64,000 nt of DNA from CAXBGS01 sp963975425 (GCA_963975425.1 CAXBGS010000012.1:124001-188000), one strand, 5' to 3'. Shown: positions 35,754 to 45,670, counted from the stretch's first letter. Translations and numbers: made by a program. Notes: generated by a model from the letters alone, not told the origin.

Positions 35754-37587
35754 GGATATTGTCCTGATGCAGAGAAATCCTAGCGAGGCGAACGCCAGCA
35801 GAAAGCACAAGCAGATTCGTACCTTCCCGTGGGTCGTCCTGTTTCTCGTATCCGCGGTTGCGGTCTACACGGTCTATGAGATCAATCGGGCGCGCATCCG
35901 GCGCGTCCTGATCGAAAAGGAGTCGGGCAAGCTGCAACTGCTCGCGCATGAACTGAATCACTTTTACGCGCCGCTTGTAAAGAACATCGAATTCTTGGCA
36001 AAACACGATGGCGTCCGCCAAGCGCTCGTCGAACCTCGATTTCTGCCAGTTCTCGGAAAAGACTGGAAAATGATTGGCAGTGCCATCCAGGGGTACGATC
36101 AGATCCGATTGTTGGATTTATCCGGCCAAGAGATCTTGCGGATCAACGTCCATGGTGACCGCGCCGAATTGACCGATGCCGACACGCTTCAGGACAAGTC
36201 GGGACGGGAATACTTTGGGGACGCTCGCAAACTTGGCCCCAGTGACATCTACATCAGCAGTATCGATATCAATCAAGAATTCGGACGCGTCGAATTCCCA
36301 CTCAAGCAGGTGATTCGATGTGCAATGCAGGTGTACGACGATGATGATCAGCCACTGGGAATTGTCATCACGAACTACATCGGAGAAGGCTTCCTGCCGA
36401 GTCTAAACGGTCCGGCGGACGAACCCCACAACTTATTGGTCGGCCACAACGGAGTGTTCATTCAGTCACCGGATCGATATCCACGGTTTTCGAATCTGTT
36501 GCTGACGGAGCCGCCGAACCGATTTGACCATTTTTTCCCCGGCGTCTGGGACGCGATCCGAGACCCAAATACGCCATGGCCGCTGATCAACGATCAAGGC
36601 ATTTTCTTTCGTGAGACCATCCAACCTCCCAATCGGCCCGTTGATGCAAAACAGGCGATGCACCTGGTCGCCTATATCCCCCAAGTACATCTAAGTGCAA
36701 TCGACCGCAGTCAGTTACTCACCAATTTGATTGCTCCCCTCATCGGGGTTTGGACCATTCTGGGGCTGCTCGGTTTCGTTACCATCAAACTGGATGAACA
36801 GCGACGAATCACCGAACGTCAAACACTTTTGTCCGAACGCCTGTCCGATCAGGCAGACGAGCTGCGGCGCAGCAACGAAGAGCTGGAACGGTTTGCCTTT
36901 GTCGCCTCGCACGACATGCAGGAACCGCTGCGGACAATATCGACATGTGGAAAGCTATTGCGTAGCGATCATTGCGAGTCGATGGACACAGAGGCCACCG
37001 GGTACATCGACATTATGGTCGACGCGAGTGAGCGGATGCGTGAAATGATCCAGGGGTTGTTGCGGTACTCTCGCGTCGACACGCCACGGACCACACAGGA
37101 AAGCACTAACAGCGCTGAAGCCTATCAAGAAGCAATCGAAATCCTTTCGACGGTCATCGACGACACGAACGCCGTCGTCACCGCCGAAACTGAATTACCA
37201 GTGGTGACAATTGCCAAACCCCAACTCGTTCAGCTGTTGCAGAACCTGATCGGCAACGCAATCAAGTATTGCGAACAACAGCCGAAGATCGCCGTCAGCG
37301 CGCGACGCGACAGCGGTGATTGGCACTTCTGTATCGAAGACAATGGGATTGGGATCGAACCACAGTATGCCGATCGAATCTTTAACCTCTTCACCCGACT
37401 GCACAACCGCAGCGATTACCGTGGGACGGGTATCGGCCTGGCAATCTGCAAACGAATTGTCGAATGCAATCACGGCCGAATCTGGGTCGAGACCTCTCAA
37501 AGCGGTGGCAGCGAATTTCATTTCACCCTGCCCGCCGTTTCGGATGCAGTGACGTCGACGAACCAACATTCAACGGTCGACGCATAG
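35737..37587 (+). CDS. Membrane sensor histidine kinase
   Basis: This 616-residue protein has a membrane helix near residues 30-48 (FPWVVLFLVSAVAVYTVY), an extracytoplasmic double-Cache-like sensor with GREYFGDARKLGPSDIYIS, and a second helix near 325-345 (LIAPLIGVWTILGLLGFV). A short coiled linker leads to the HisKA box FVASHDMQEPLRTI with phospho-acceptor H392. The ATPase domain has NLIGNAIKYC (N box), IEDNGIGIEP (G1) and RGTGIGLAICKRI (G2). It should sense a periplasmic ligand and phosphorylate a response regulator. Its divergent neighbour is a broken receiver, so the present partner is unknown. An alternative ATG lies at 35767. Confidence 0.92.
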   Translation: MSSRPTDIVLMQRNPSEANASRKHKQIRTFPWVVLFLVSAVAVYTVYEINRARIRRVLIEKESGKLQLLAHELNHFYAPLVKNIEFLAKHDGVRQALVEPRFLPVLGKDWKMIGSAIQGYDQIRLLDLSGQEILRINVHGDRAELTDADTLQDKSGREYFGDARKLGPSDIYISSIDINQEFGRVEFPLKQVIRCAMQVYDDDDQPLGIVITNYIGEGFLPSLNGPADEPHNLLVGHNGVFIQSPDRYPRFSNLLLTEPPNRFDHFFPGVWDAIRDPNTPWPLINDQGIFFRETIQPPNRPVDAKQAMHLVAYIPQVHLSAIDRSQLLTNLIAPLIGVWTILGLLGFVTIKLDEQRRITERQTLLSERLSDQADELRRSNEELERFAFVASHDMQEPLRTISTCGKLLRSDHCESMDTEATGYIDIMVDASERMREMIQGLLRYSRVDTPRTTQESTNSAEAYQEAIEILSTVIDDTNAVVTAETELPVVTIAKPQLVQLLQNLIGNAIKYCEQQPKIAVSARRDSGDWHFCIEDNGIGIEPQYADRIFNLFTRLHNRSDYRGTGIGLAICKRIVECNHGRIWVETSQSGGSEFHFTLPAVSDAVTSTNQHSTVDA

Positions 37588-37698
37588 CGACAGAATATCG
37601 GACCGCAACGAACGCCAGCGATCAAGGCCGTCCTGACATGCTTGACCGGCAAGGACGAGTCGTGAAAGGTTTACGTTCGTTACGATACGTCAACTTGA

Positions 37699-38118
37699 CT
37701 AATGAGCCATCCACGCGTCCAGTTGCGAAGGCATCCTGGTCGGCGTTGGAACAGACAGCGCGGGCGTCTGAATGATCTGACCGCCCGCGGTTGGATGCGT
37801 TTCGATGGGACTTGCGACCACCGGATTTACCGCAACGGAAGGTGGTTGAACAATCATGTGAGGATAAACGGCAGGTGATGCCACTCTGGGCTGGACATAC
37901 GGGCGCGGCGATACGTACGAAGCGTGTACGCTCTTACGACGCGTTGTCGTCCGTTGATGATTCTTGAGATTGCTCGTATAGAACGCACTGCCTGGCTTCT
38001 GGTTCAGCGGCTTGGACCAACGCCAGCCGTTTCCAGCGTCAGCGTCGTTCGCGCTACCAACGCCGGCGATGACAGCAATAACGGCGACGAAGACGCACTG
38101 TTTGGCTGTAAATTTCAT
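37699..38118 (-). CDS. Small secreted Pro/Val-rich protein, unrecognised
   Basis: This 139-residue protein starts MKFTAKQCVFVAVIAVIAGV and has a signal peptide ending near GSANDADA. The mature part begins GNGWRWSKPLNQKPGSAFYT, then Arg-rich TTTRRKSVHASY, then a Pro/Val-rich stretch (RVASPAVYPHMIVQPPSVAV). AGGAG lies about 10 bases before the ATG at 38118. It looks like a small cell-envelope protein. No domain recognised. Confidence 0.7.
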   Translation of the reverse strand: MKFTAKQCVFVAVIAVIAGVGSANDADAGNGWRWSKPLNQKPGSAFYTSNLKNHQRTTTRRKSVHASYVSPRPYVQPRVASPAVYPHMIVQPPSVAVNPVVASPIETHPTAGGQIIQTPALSVPTPTRMPSQLDAWMAH

Positions 38119-38449
38119 GGACAAGCTCCTGGTACTCTGGGGCAATAACGTGAGGGCAATAACGTGAGGGCAACGGCCGGTCACGACGACCTCCGCCACA
38201 ACATTGCTCGGCCGTCACCATGCAAAGCGGGATGCGTGGAAATGTGTTACACGATTAGATTCAAGTCTAGCGAAAATCGCCCCTTTGCCGCCTGCTCTCC
38301 CAACCGTCGCCCTTGGCACCGGCTGGATGAACAACGCTTAAAGCCACCGATGCCCCGTCAAGAATTGATCGGACATGGCATCGAAGCAAGTGATTGCCCC
38401 AATCCAAGGCATCCTCGGTTAGATTGTTTAGCCATCAGTGCAGGCGAAG
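38119..38449. other. Intergenic region left of the IS4 element
   Basis: There is no supportable gene in about 330 bases. It holds the upstream region of the small secreted gene, including an imperfect direct repeat (GGGCAATAACGTGAGG) near 38141-38170, and then the left flank of the insertion sequence. Confidence 0.4.
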
Positions 38450-40127
38450 AAAAGGGGAAAGGGGCAATCCTGTTCGGCCCGAGATTTGCGCGATGAATTT
38501 CCATTGAATCTGGCACGACTTTTGCGCTCGCAAGTCAATGACATCCGAGCCTGCCAAGTTGTCATCGTCAATGGTTCTCGACCGTGCAAACGCCATCACG
38601 CAAACCCAAATCCCCACCGAGGAGACGAAAACGCGTCTCGTCACACGCTGACGATGAAAAGACGCAAGATGCTGACGTCAGGAAAGACTCCCAGGATGCC
38701 CCCAGGGTAAAAAACCAAGACATTCAAGGACTGAAATACTTCGACATGCTGCTCCCTTTGCTGGAGCGTCTTCATCGCGAGAAATGCGAGCGAGACAAAG
38801 CAAATAACCGTGAGTTGCACTTCGACAAGTACTGCATGCTCGCGCTGCTCTATCTGTTCAACCCGACCGTCTCCAGCCTCCGGGCCATGGCACAGGCGAG
38901 CGAGTTAGCCAAGGTGAAGAAGAAACTCGGCTGCAAACGCACTTCGCTCGGTTCACTCAGCGAGGCGTCGCGACTCTTCGATGCCAGTCTCCTCAAAGAG
39001 GTCATCCAGGAACTGGGAGAGCAAGCCGCCCCGGTCGGCCGTGACGCTAGGCTCAGTGAGATCCACCAAACCATTACCCTGGTGGATGGTTCGATTGTCT
39101 CCGCACTTCCCAGCCTGTTGCAGGCTTCGATCTTGAAGCAGACCGAGGGTAGCGGCTTGGTGCAATAGCGATTGCACACACACTTCGAAGTGGAGCGCTG
39201 CATCCCCACGCGAATCGATGTAACACCCAACGGTGGTGGCGAGAACGATGAACGAGCGGTCGCTCAGCGGACGATCGAAAAGGATCACTTGTATGTCATG
39301 GATCGTGGCTACGCCAAGTTCACGCTATTCAATCAGATCGTGCGTAACCAAAGCAGCTACGTTTGCCGACTTCGTGACAACAGCGTCTATGAAGTGATTG
39401 AGCAGCGAGAGCTATCTGAAGCGGCAGTCCAAGCCGAGGTGCTGAGTGATCAAGTCGTGCTCCTCGGCAAGACGAGCAAAAACTCCGATAAACCAGATCA
39501 CCCGATTCGACTGATTCAAATTCGCTGCACGCCGCACCAGAACCGAACGGGCGGAAAAGCAAAAGGCTCGACGGCTCCCAACAGTGACGGCATCCTACGG
39601 ATTGCAACGAACCTACTCGATGTGCCAGCGGAGACGATCGCCTTCATCTATTCTCAGAGATGGATCATTGAAATTTTCTTCAGGTTCTACAAGCAGTTTC
39701 TTGGCTGCTCGCATTTGATCAGCCACAGTCAAAACGGAATTGAGATTCAGGTTTACTGCGCGATCATCGCTTGCCTGCTGATCAATCTCTGGACCGGCCG
39801 CAAACCGACCAAACGCACCTTTGAGATGATCAGCTACTACTTCACGGGATTGGCGAGCGAAGAAGAACTGGTCGCTCATCTTGAAAAGCTAAAACAGCAC
39901 GACGAGACCAAATCGGCCACGCCGTAAAGACTGACCAGAGAGCATTGCAATCCATGCTCGCCTGCCGTCGCTGCTGCGCGGTCATCAACTCCAATCGCAA
40001 CGCAATCCGTCGTACTCATTCAAATAGCGTTCTAACCATGCTACGATTCTCGATCACACGACGCAAAGTAAGCAGAGTGCCGAACACGATTGCCCCTTTT
40101 CCTTTCATAAAACCCCTTTCCCCTTTT
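38450..40127 (+). mobile_element. IS4-type insertion sequence, nearly complete copy
   Basis: A 15-bp terminal inverted repeat, AAAAGGGGAAAGGGG at 38450-38464 and CCCCTTTCCCCTTTT at 40113-40127, bounds a 1.7-kb element with one transposase gene. The left end is matched by the truncated copy at 44350, which confirms the boundary. I could not find a convincing target-site duplication. The transposase carries an in-frame stop. Confidence 0.8.
38584..39927 (+). pseudogene. IS4-family transposase interrupted by an amber codon
   Basis: The reading frame from a GTG at 38584 gives a helical N-terminus (FDMLLPLLERLHREKCERDK), then TLVDGSIVSALP with the first catalytic Asp, and stops at TAG 39166-39168 after GSGLVQ. 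The same frame then continues RLHTHFEVERCIPTRIDVTP, with VMDRGYAKF (second Asp) and IYSQRWIIEIFFRFYKQF, a clean Y-2-R-3-E-6-K signature of the IS4 family. Without the stop it would be a 447-residue transposase. As it stands, activity would need readthrough, so it is probably dead. Confidence 0.85.
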
Positions 40128-40160
40128 TGCTCACAAGCGCCGAGGGCATGCCGGCTTTGA

Positions 40161-43100
40161 CTACTGGCGACCGGTTGCGAAATTCGGCAGGAATCCTTCG
40201 GCGAAGTCGGTGAAGTTGTCGGAGCCGTCTCCGTTGTTGTCTAAGTCGGCGCGGAACCCTGCATCCCCTTGAGATGTTGCGAATGCGGGTAGGAATCCGC
40301 TAGCGAAATCGGTGAAGTTAGTGAATCCATCTCCGTTAGCGTCTCCGTAATGACGAAAGAAGTTGTCGTTGTTGGGTTGGCCCGCCGTTTGACCGCCGAA
40401 GATATAGTCCGCTGCCATCGCGGTGCTTGTGTCGCTGCGGACGATCTGCGCCGCGGCGATATCCAGTCGGTAGTTACCGTCGGCGAGCGAGTCGCCCAGC
40501 ACGCCGGTTCCTAATCGGTCGAACGTGGATGAACCGCTAAACGTCAGCACGGCTGTCGTCTTGCCTCCGCTGTCGGTCGCGGCGATGGCGATCGATCCAA
40601 CCGGCGTGTCGTTGTCGATGTTGGTCAATGCGAATGCGGTCTGCAGCAAGGTATGGTCGACTTCTTGATCGAAGACGACGCTGACCGAAGTGACCTGTGA
40701 ACGCGAGTTCGATCCGTCATTGATTGTCACACCCTCCACTTGAGGCGCAACGTTGTCGACGAGATATGTTTCGTCGACCGCCGGTTCGGTGCTAGGCAAG
40801 GCTTTTCCGAACAAATCGGTGATGTCTTGTGTCGGCGAGAGATCCAGACCGACCAGACCGTTGAAATCCCCCAAGTCTCCTCCGGAAACAGTGATCTCGT
40901 AGATCACTTCACCGGTCCCTTGAACGGCAGCGACGCCGGTGATAATGGAACTCGAATCACCTCCGACCGCAAAATCGTTTTCGTCGACGTTGCTGACTTC
41001 TTCGTCGAAGGTCGCTCGGAAAATCAGCGTGTCCGCACTGGTGACCGAAGTTAGCGGCAAGTAACGCGTGAAGCTATTGAGTACCGGCGGCGATTCCAGC
41101 GTTTCAAAGGACCCTCGGTCCACGCGTCCGCTTTCGACTCGGTCGAAGCCATCGCCTCGTTGATCGGTGATCAAGAGTGGTGAGAATGCGTTGGGATCAA
41201 AACTTGGGTCACCCGAATTGATGGCGGGACTCACCGGAAGCAAGGCGTGCGTCCGTGTCGGGCCCCCATTGTCGGCCAGAGAGTCGAGCCCCGGATTGAT
41301 GCTGCCCAGCCCACCAGAATCACCGATCAGATTCCCATTGGCGTCGGGCGTTTGCGACTCGATCAGGGTGCTACCCTCGCGATCTCCTACCAAATTGTAG
41401 CGAAAATCGAGCGGTCCTCCGGAAGCAAAAATGAGGTCGGGTGCGTTACCCTCGGCCGTGTTTTCAGCGATGATCGAGTTGTGAATTTCAAGAATGCGGG
41501 TCGCGTTGGCATTGGAAACAAGAATTCCACCTCCAGCGCCTCCGGAGCCATTCGCCCCATTGGTCCTGGAACCTCCGGCACGGGTACGATTGTCGGTGAT
41601 CGTACTCACTTCTACTGAGAGATCATCACTGGCGAAGATTCCGGCCCCGTCACCTCCGTCTCCTGCTGCCGAGAACCCGCCGCTTCCCCCGCTTCCGGTT
41701 AAGTTTCCGCTGATTGTACTGTTAATGATTGCCAGACTGGCCGTCGCATAAATGCCACCACCGTTGCCTCCATCGCCTCCGCTTTCGGATAGGATCGGGA
41801 TGCCGTTGCCGGGGCGATTTCCGCGACCGGTTTGATTGTCCGCAATTAGGCTGTCTCGAATCGTCAGCGAGACATTGCTGTGGATTCCACCTCCGGTTCC
41901 ACCGTTTCCGCCGTTGCCGTTTCGCGTCCCGGTCGAACCCGAGCTGCCTACGCCGGAACGATTGTTTTCGATGGTCGTTCGGACCACCGAGGCAGGTGGA
42001 CCGTCCAGGAACAATCCTCCTCCCTTGCCGCCGCTTCCCCCCGAACCACCGCGATTTCCGAAAACACCCGCGGGCGTTCCGCCACCACCGTTTCCGGCCC
42101 GATTGTCATCGATCACACTCTCGGTGATCGTGACGACTCCGGTACTGAAGATGGCTCCGCCGAATCCACCGGTTCCTCCACTGCCACCATCACCGTCCGC
42201 GCTCTCTGAGGCGAGCGAACCATTGCCTCCGAATCCTCCCGCTCCACCGGCGCCCGCCCGATTACCACTGATGGTCGAGTTGAGAACGGTAAGCGATGCG
42301 TTGCTCCAGATCGCGGCACCGTTGCCTCCGTCGCCACCAGGCCCCCCGGGGCCTGCGTCGAAGGTGAACGCGGTCGGCCCCGCGTTCCCGCCGGTTCCTC
42401 CCCTGCCTCCATCGCCCGTCGCATTGCCCGAGAGGATGGCATCGACGATGGTCAGGTTCTCTGTCGACCAGATCACTCCCCCGTCGACACCGTCGCCACC
42501 CCTGCCGCCCGGTCCTCCGGGGCCGTTTCGGAGTCCGTCGTAGCCCGTCATGCCCGTGGCTCCATTGGCTGTGTCGCCGCCCGTCAAACGCATGCTGCTA
42601 AGCGTGACTTCAATCTCGCCAAATTCACCATCGTTGATCCTGAAGATTCGGAAACCATCACCGGTCGCAAACGTGTTGTCGTCCCCGTCGCCTGCGTCCA
42701 ATGTCAACAGCTCAGCGCCGGGGCCGGTGATTGTCAGGTCATCGGTGATCGTGGGTAGCTGCGAATCGAGAAGGATGGTTTGTGGAGAGTCAAACAGCGA
42801 GCTAAACGTAATGAGGTTCACGCCACGAACTTGATTGGCGCGCCCGATCGCTTCACGGAGTGTCGTGGTTCCATTCAGGATGTCGCCGTCATCAGTATCA
42901 GCCGTATCGTTGACGACCGTCGGTTCCAAGTTGCGACGCCAGACTCGTCGATTGTCGCCGGCCGATACATACGAGACATCAAGATTGCCATCGCCGTCGA
43001 TATCGGCGATCGCCACATTCTCGACGCCTTGGGCAGACGTCGTCAGCGTGTGTCGAGTGAACGACGGAGCGGTTGCACCATCGTTTTCGTACCAGGCAAC

Positions 43101-44039
43101 CGTGTCGCCGCTGGAACCCGCGGCCAGCAGGTCCAGATCACCATCGCCGTCCAAATCACCTGCTTGCACATCGAAGGCGCCGGGCAAAGAGCTGTCGATC
43201 GTCGTAATCAGTGGGATGCCCGCCAACAGGTTGCCGGTCGGACTTGTGTTCTCGTACCACAGCAGTTCTCCATCGGCTTGTGATGTGGCGACGATATCTT
43301 GATCACCGTCGCCGTCCAAATCCGCTGCGATCAAATTGCCCGGATCGTTGATCAACACGATGCCGCTGGTCGTGCCGGTCAGCAAGGTGATGCTGTCGTC
43401 GGTCGCATCTGCCGCAAGGACGTCCATCACAGCGTCACCGTTGAAATCCGCGACATCCAGATAGCTGGTCGCGAAGACAAAGTTGCCCGCCGTCGAAAAC
43501 CCACCAAAGCCGTCGTTGCGGTATCGATCCACCCCGTCGCCGTCGGCGATCACGTCCAAGTCGCCGTCGTCGTCGAAATCCGCCAACGCGACCGACGCAC
43601 CGACGCTGCTTTGATCGGTGATAACTTGTGACGTCCCGAATCCACCTGAGCCGTCGTTGGCCCACCACTGCACCCGGCTGTTTGAAATGGACGATGCGAC
43701 CACGTCCAGATCGCCGTCGCCATCGATATCACCCACGTCAATGTCGCGAACGTTGAACCCCACGACCGCATCGGCGATTTCTTGTTCGAAGCCGAATTGG
43801 CCGAAGCCGTTGTTTTCGTACCAGAACACGCCGTCATCGCCGCCGACTTGATCCAGGTCGCCATCGCCGTCCAGGTCAGCCATCACAATTAGGATGTCCG
43901 ACGCTTCATTCGTATCGATGACATTTTCGGGGCCGAACAGGGTGGCGGTCAAAAGGCGGCGCGACTCGAGTCGCTCGATCCGTAAACGATTCGAATTGCG
44001 CGACCGACGCGAAGCTCTTCGTCTTATTTGCGAAATCAT
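40161..44039 (-). CDS. Giant secreted FG-GAP / Gly-rich beta-helix / dockerin-like protein
   Basis: This 1292-residue protein begins with an Arg-rich stretch and RIERLESRRLLTA, the planctomycete N-terminal motif of very large exported proteins. Residues 45-365 are repeated FG-GAP/VCBS units (DLDGDGDLD, DIDGDGNLDV), likely a calcium-binding propeller. Next come TTTLREAIGRANQ and a long Gly-rich region (about 490-870) with recurring ITxSxIxxNRAGxGG, a right-handed beta-helix of the polymorphic outer-membrane type. An Ig-like region and two EF-hand/dockerin-like loops (DANGDGFTNFTDF, DNNGDGSDNFTDF) finish it. It is probably surface-bound and calcium-dependent. IS copies flank it on both sides. 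Confidence 0.87.
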   Translation of the reverse strand: MISQIRRRASRRSRNSNRLRIERLESRRLLTATLFGPENVIDTNEASDILIVMADLDGDGDLDQVGGDDGVFWYENNGFGQFGFEQEIADAVVGFNVRDIDVGDIDGDGDLDVVASSISNSRVQWWANDGSGGFGTSQVITDQSSVGASVALADFDDDGDLDVIADGDGVDRYRNDGFGGFSTAGNFVFATSYLDVADFNGDAVMDVLAADATDDSITLLTGTTSGIVLINDPGNLIAADLDGDGDQDIVATSQADGELLWYENTSPTGNLLAGIPLITTIDSSLPGAFDVQAGDLDGDGDLDLLAAGSSGDTVAWYENDGATAPSFTRHTLTTSAQGVENVAIADIDGDGNLDVSYVSAGDNRRVWRRNLEPTVVNDTADTDDGDILNGTTTLREAIGRANQVRGVNLITFSSLFDSPQTILLDSQLPTITDDLTITGPGAELLTLDAGDGDDNTFATGDGFRIFRINDGEFGEIEVTLSSMRLTGGDTANGATGMTGYDGLRNGPGGPGGRGGDGVDGGVIWSTENLTIVDAILSGNATGDGGRGGTGGNAGPTAFTFDAGPGGPGGDGGNGAAIWSNASLTVLNSTISGNRAGAGGAGGFGGNGSLASESADGDGGSGGTGGFGGAIFSTGVVTITESVIDDNRAGNGGGGTPAGVFGNRGGSGGSGGKGGGLFLDGPPASVVRTTIENNRSGVGSSGSTGTRNGNGGNGGTGGGIHSNVSLTIRDSLIADNQTGRGNRPGNGIPILSESGGDGGNGGGIYATASLAIINSTISGNLTGSGGSGGFSAAGDGGDGAGIFASDDLSVEVSTITDNRTRAGGSRTNGANGSGGAGGGILVSNANATRILEIHNSIIAENTAEGNAPDLIFASGGPLDFRYNLVGDREGSTLIESQTPDANGNLIGDSGGLGSINPGLDSLADNGGPTRTHALLPVSPAINSGDPSFDPNAFSPLLITDQRGDGFDRVESGRVDRGSFETLESPPVLNSFTRYLPLTSVTSADTLIFRATFDEEVSNVDENDFAVGGDSSSIITGVAAVQGTGEVIYEITVSGGDLGDFNGLVGLDLSPTQDITDLFGKALPSTEPAVDETYLVDNVAPQVEGVTINDGSNSRSQVTSVSVVFDQEVDHTLLQTAFALTNIDNDTPVGSIAIAATDSGGKTTAVLTFSGSSTFDRLGTGVLGDSLADGNYRLDIAAAQIVRSDTSTAMAADYIFGGQTAGQPNNDNFFRHYGDANGDGFTNFTDFASGFLPAFATSQGDAGFRADLDNNGDGSDNFTDFAEGFLPNFATGRQ

Positions 44040-44349
44040 TCAATGCACTACTTGTCGTGACAGCTGACATCGTCGGCGAAGAGCCGGCAACGTGAAAGGT
44101 CACAGGATTGGTTGCTGAATTAATGAAGGACGAAAGCTCGAGTGACTCCGTCCGCGACGTCGAGTGCTATGGTAGCCACTGAAAAGGTCGACGTCTTTCG
44201 GCGACGGTCATGAACGGACTCCGTTTTCAAACAAAGCTCGACCCGAACAACTGGACAAACATATATGTTCCTCAACATCGTTTGCCCCGACATGCCGGCA
44301 GCAACATAAGCAGCAAGGACCACCGATCCCAATGACCTGGAAGAACCAA
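44040..44349. other. Upstream region of the giant FG-GAP gene
   Basis: About 310 bases lie between the start codon at 44039 and the truncated IS. I see no gene. The promoter of the giant protein should lie here, and insertion of the IS may have changed it. Confidence 0.4.
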
Positions 44350-44775
44350 AAAGGGGAAAGGGGCAATCCTGTTCGGGTAGAGATTTGCGCGATGAATTTC
44401 CATTGAATTTGGCACGGCTTTTGCGCTCGCAAGTGAATGACACCGGAGCCTGCCAAGTTGTCATCGCCAATGGTTCTCGACCGTGCAAACGCCACCACGC
44501 AAACCCAAATCCCTGCCGAAGAGACGAAAGCTCGTCTCGCCACAAGCTGACGATAAAAAGCCCCAATGTGCTGACCTCGGGAAAGACTCCCAGGATGCCC
44601 CTAAGGTTCAAAGCCAATACATTCAAGGACTGAAATACTTCGACATGCTGCTCCCTTTGCTGGAGCGTCTTCATCGCGAAAAATGCGAGCGAGACAAAGC
44701 GAGTAATCGTGAGTTGCACTTCGACAAGTACTGCATGCTCGTGCTGCTCTATCTGTTTAACCCGACCGTCTCCAG
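44350..44775 (+). mobile_element. Truncated second copy of the IS4-type element
   Basis: From AAAAGGGGAAAGGGG the sequence matches the 38450 element with scattered differences and includes the transposase N-terminus (QGLKYFDMLLPLLERLHREK). It ends abruptly after CCCGACCGTCTCCAG at 44775, where the full copy continues CCTCCGG. All catalytic residues are missing. The break marks a deletion or recombination point at the edge of the accessory region. Confidence 0.85.
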
Positions 44776-44860
44776 GCGCCGAGTGTTCGCAATACCAAGC
44801 CACTCACGAGAGCGTCCGGCTTAGGAAAGCAACATCGCCAATCGTTTCGTGGCAATCGAT

Positions 44861-44949
44861 GCAGGCTGGAGTAAGCCGTGCGCAGTTCCGGCATGGACGA
44901 CCGTTTGATTGCACTTTGCCGGAACTGCGCACGGCTTGTTCCAGCCTAC
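44861..44949. repeat. 33-bp inverted repeat, REP/MITE-like
   Basis: The left arm (44861-44893) and right arm (44917-44949) pair over 33 bases with three mismatches; the inner 21 bases, AAGCCGTGCGCAGTTCCGGCA and its complement, match exactly. The spacer is 23 bases. It encodes nothing visible and is the right size for a REPIN/MITE-like mobile repeat. Confidence 0.85.
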
Positions 44950-45587
44950 AAATAAGCGGCTTACCGGCTTTGGTAAAACAAAGAGGAAGATTTTTTTGTA
45001 ATCACTATCGCATCCGGTTGGCAAAGTCATTTTGAAAGCCTGCACGGTAACGGTTGACCGCAATCATCAGATCCACCTCTTTGGACTCACTCATTTCGTG
45101 CAGTGCCCTGTACTGAAAGCACTCGCCCGAGGTAACCATGCTGCCGATACCATTCATGATCGACGACACGCGGCAATCAACGCCGATGCGTGCCCCTCAC
45201 CCCACTTGCGGTCGCATGGTGACCGTCAGAATCATTTCGGAAAAGTACCGACAGAGCAATCATTAGCTGTGCAATACAGCAAACTTGCACTCAAACGATT
45301 TTTTTCCCGAACCGCGAGCCAGTCAGGCACGCATTTCCGATGCAATCGAAATACCTCGATCGCAACGTGAGACGTTCTGGCCTCATAGTTCCTTGCATCA
45401 CTTGGGCGTGTCTTCAGAGCTTCGACGAGTGCATTCGGGAAACCGATCAGTCGATCCCCAGCGAAGCGTCTCTTACGCAAAGCCTTATCCGAACAAATCA
45501 GGGCCTTATCCGAACACTTATCCGAACACGCTGTCCTTCAAGATATGCTTGAAAGCCCTGGTTTTGGCGTAAGTCCAAGAAAAAAGA

Positions 45588-45611
45588 CACTTTGCGACGA
45601 TTCGCAAAGTG
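45588..45611 (-). terminator. Rho-independent terminator after the tRNA-like remnant
   Basis: A perfect 10-bp stem (CACTTTGCGA and TCGCAAAGTG, at 45588-45597 and 45602-45611) is followed on the minus strand by TCTTTTTT. It lies directly 3' of the tRNA-like sequence. Confidence 0.88.
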
Positions 45612-45619
45612 CCTTTGAG

Positions 45620-45670
45620 TGGAGGATAACGGACTTGAACCGATGACCTACGCGCTGCCAGCTAAACACG
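45620..45670 (-). pseudogene. tRNA-like remnant lacking the anticodon arm
   Basis: Read on the minus strand, GTAGGTCATCGGTTCAAGTC then CGTTATCCTCCA has the T-arm (GGTTCAAGTCC) and the 3' acceptor end (ATCCTCCA) of a bacterial tRNA. Before it, TTAGCTGGCAGCGC resembles a D-arm. The anticodon arm and the 5' acceptor strand GGAGGAT are missing, so it cannot be functional. Identity is uncertain. Such 3' tRNA fragments are typical footprints of integrase-mediated insertion. Confidence 0.6.

Noticed and set aside
41836..42543. Proline-rich 235-residue plus-strand frame
   Set aside because: It is antisense to the Gly-rich region of the giant protein, where GG-rich codons mirror into PP-rich ones.
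44120..44803. 227-residue minus-strand open frame
   Set aside because: It is antisense to the truncated IS4-type copy and only mirrors its transposase.
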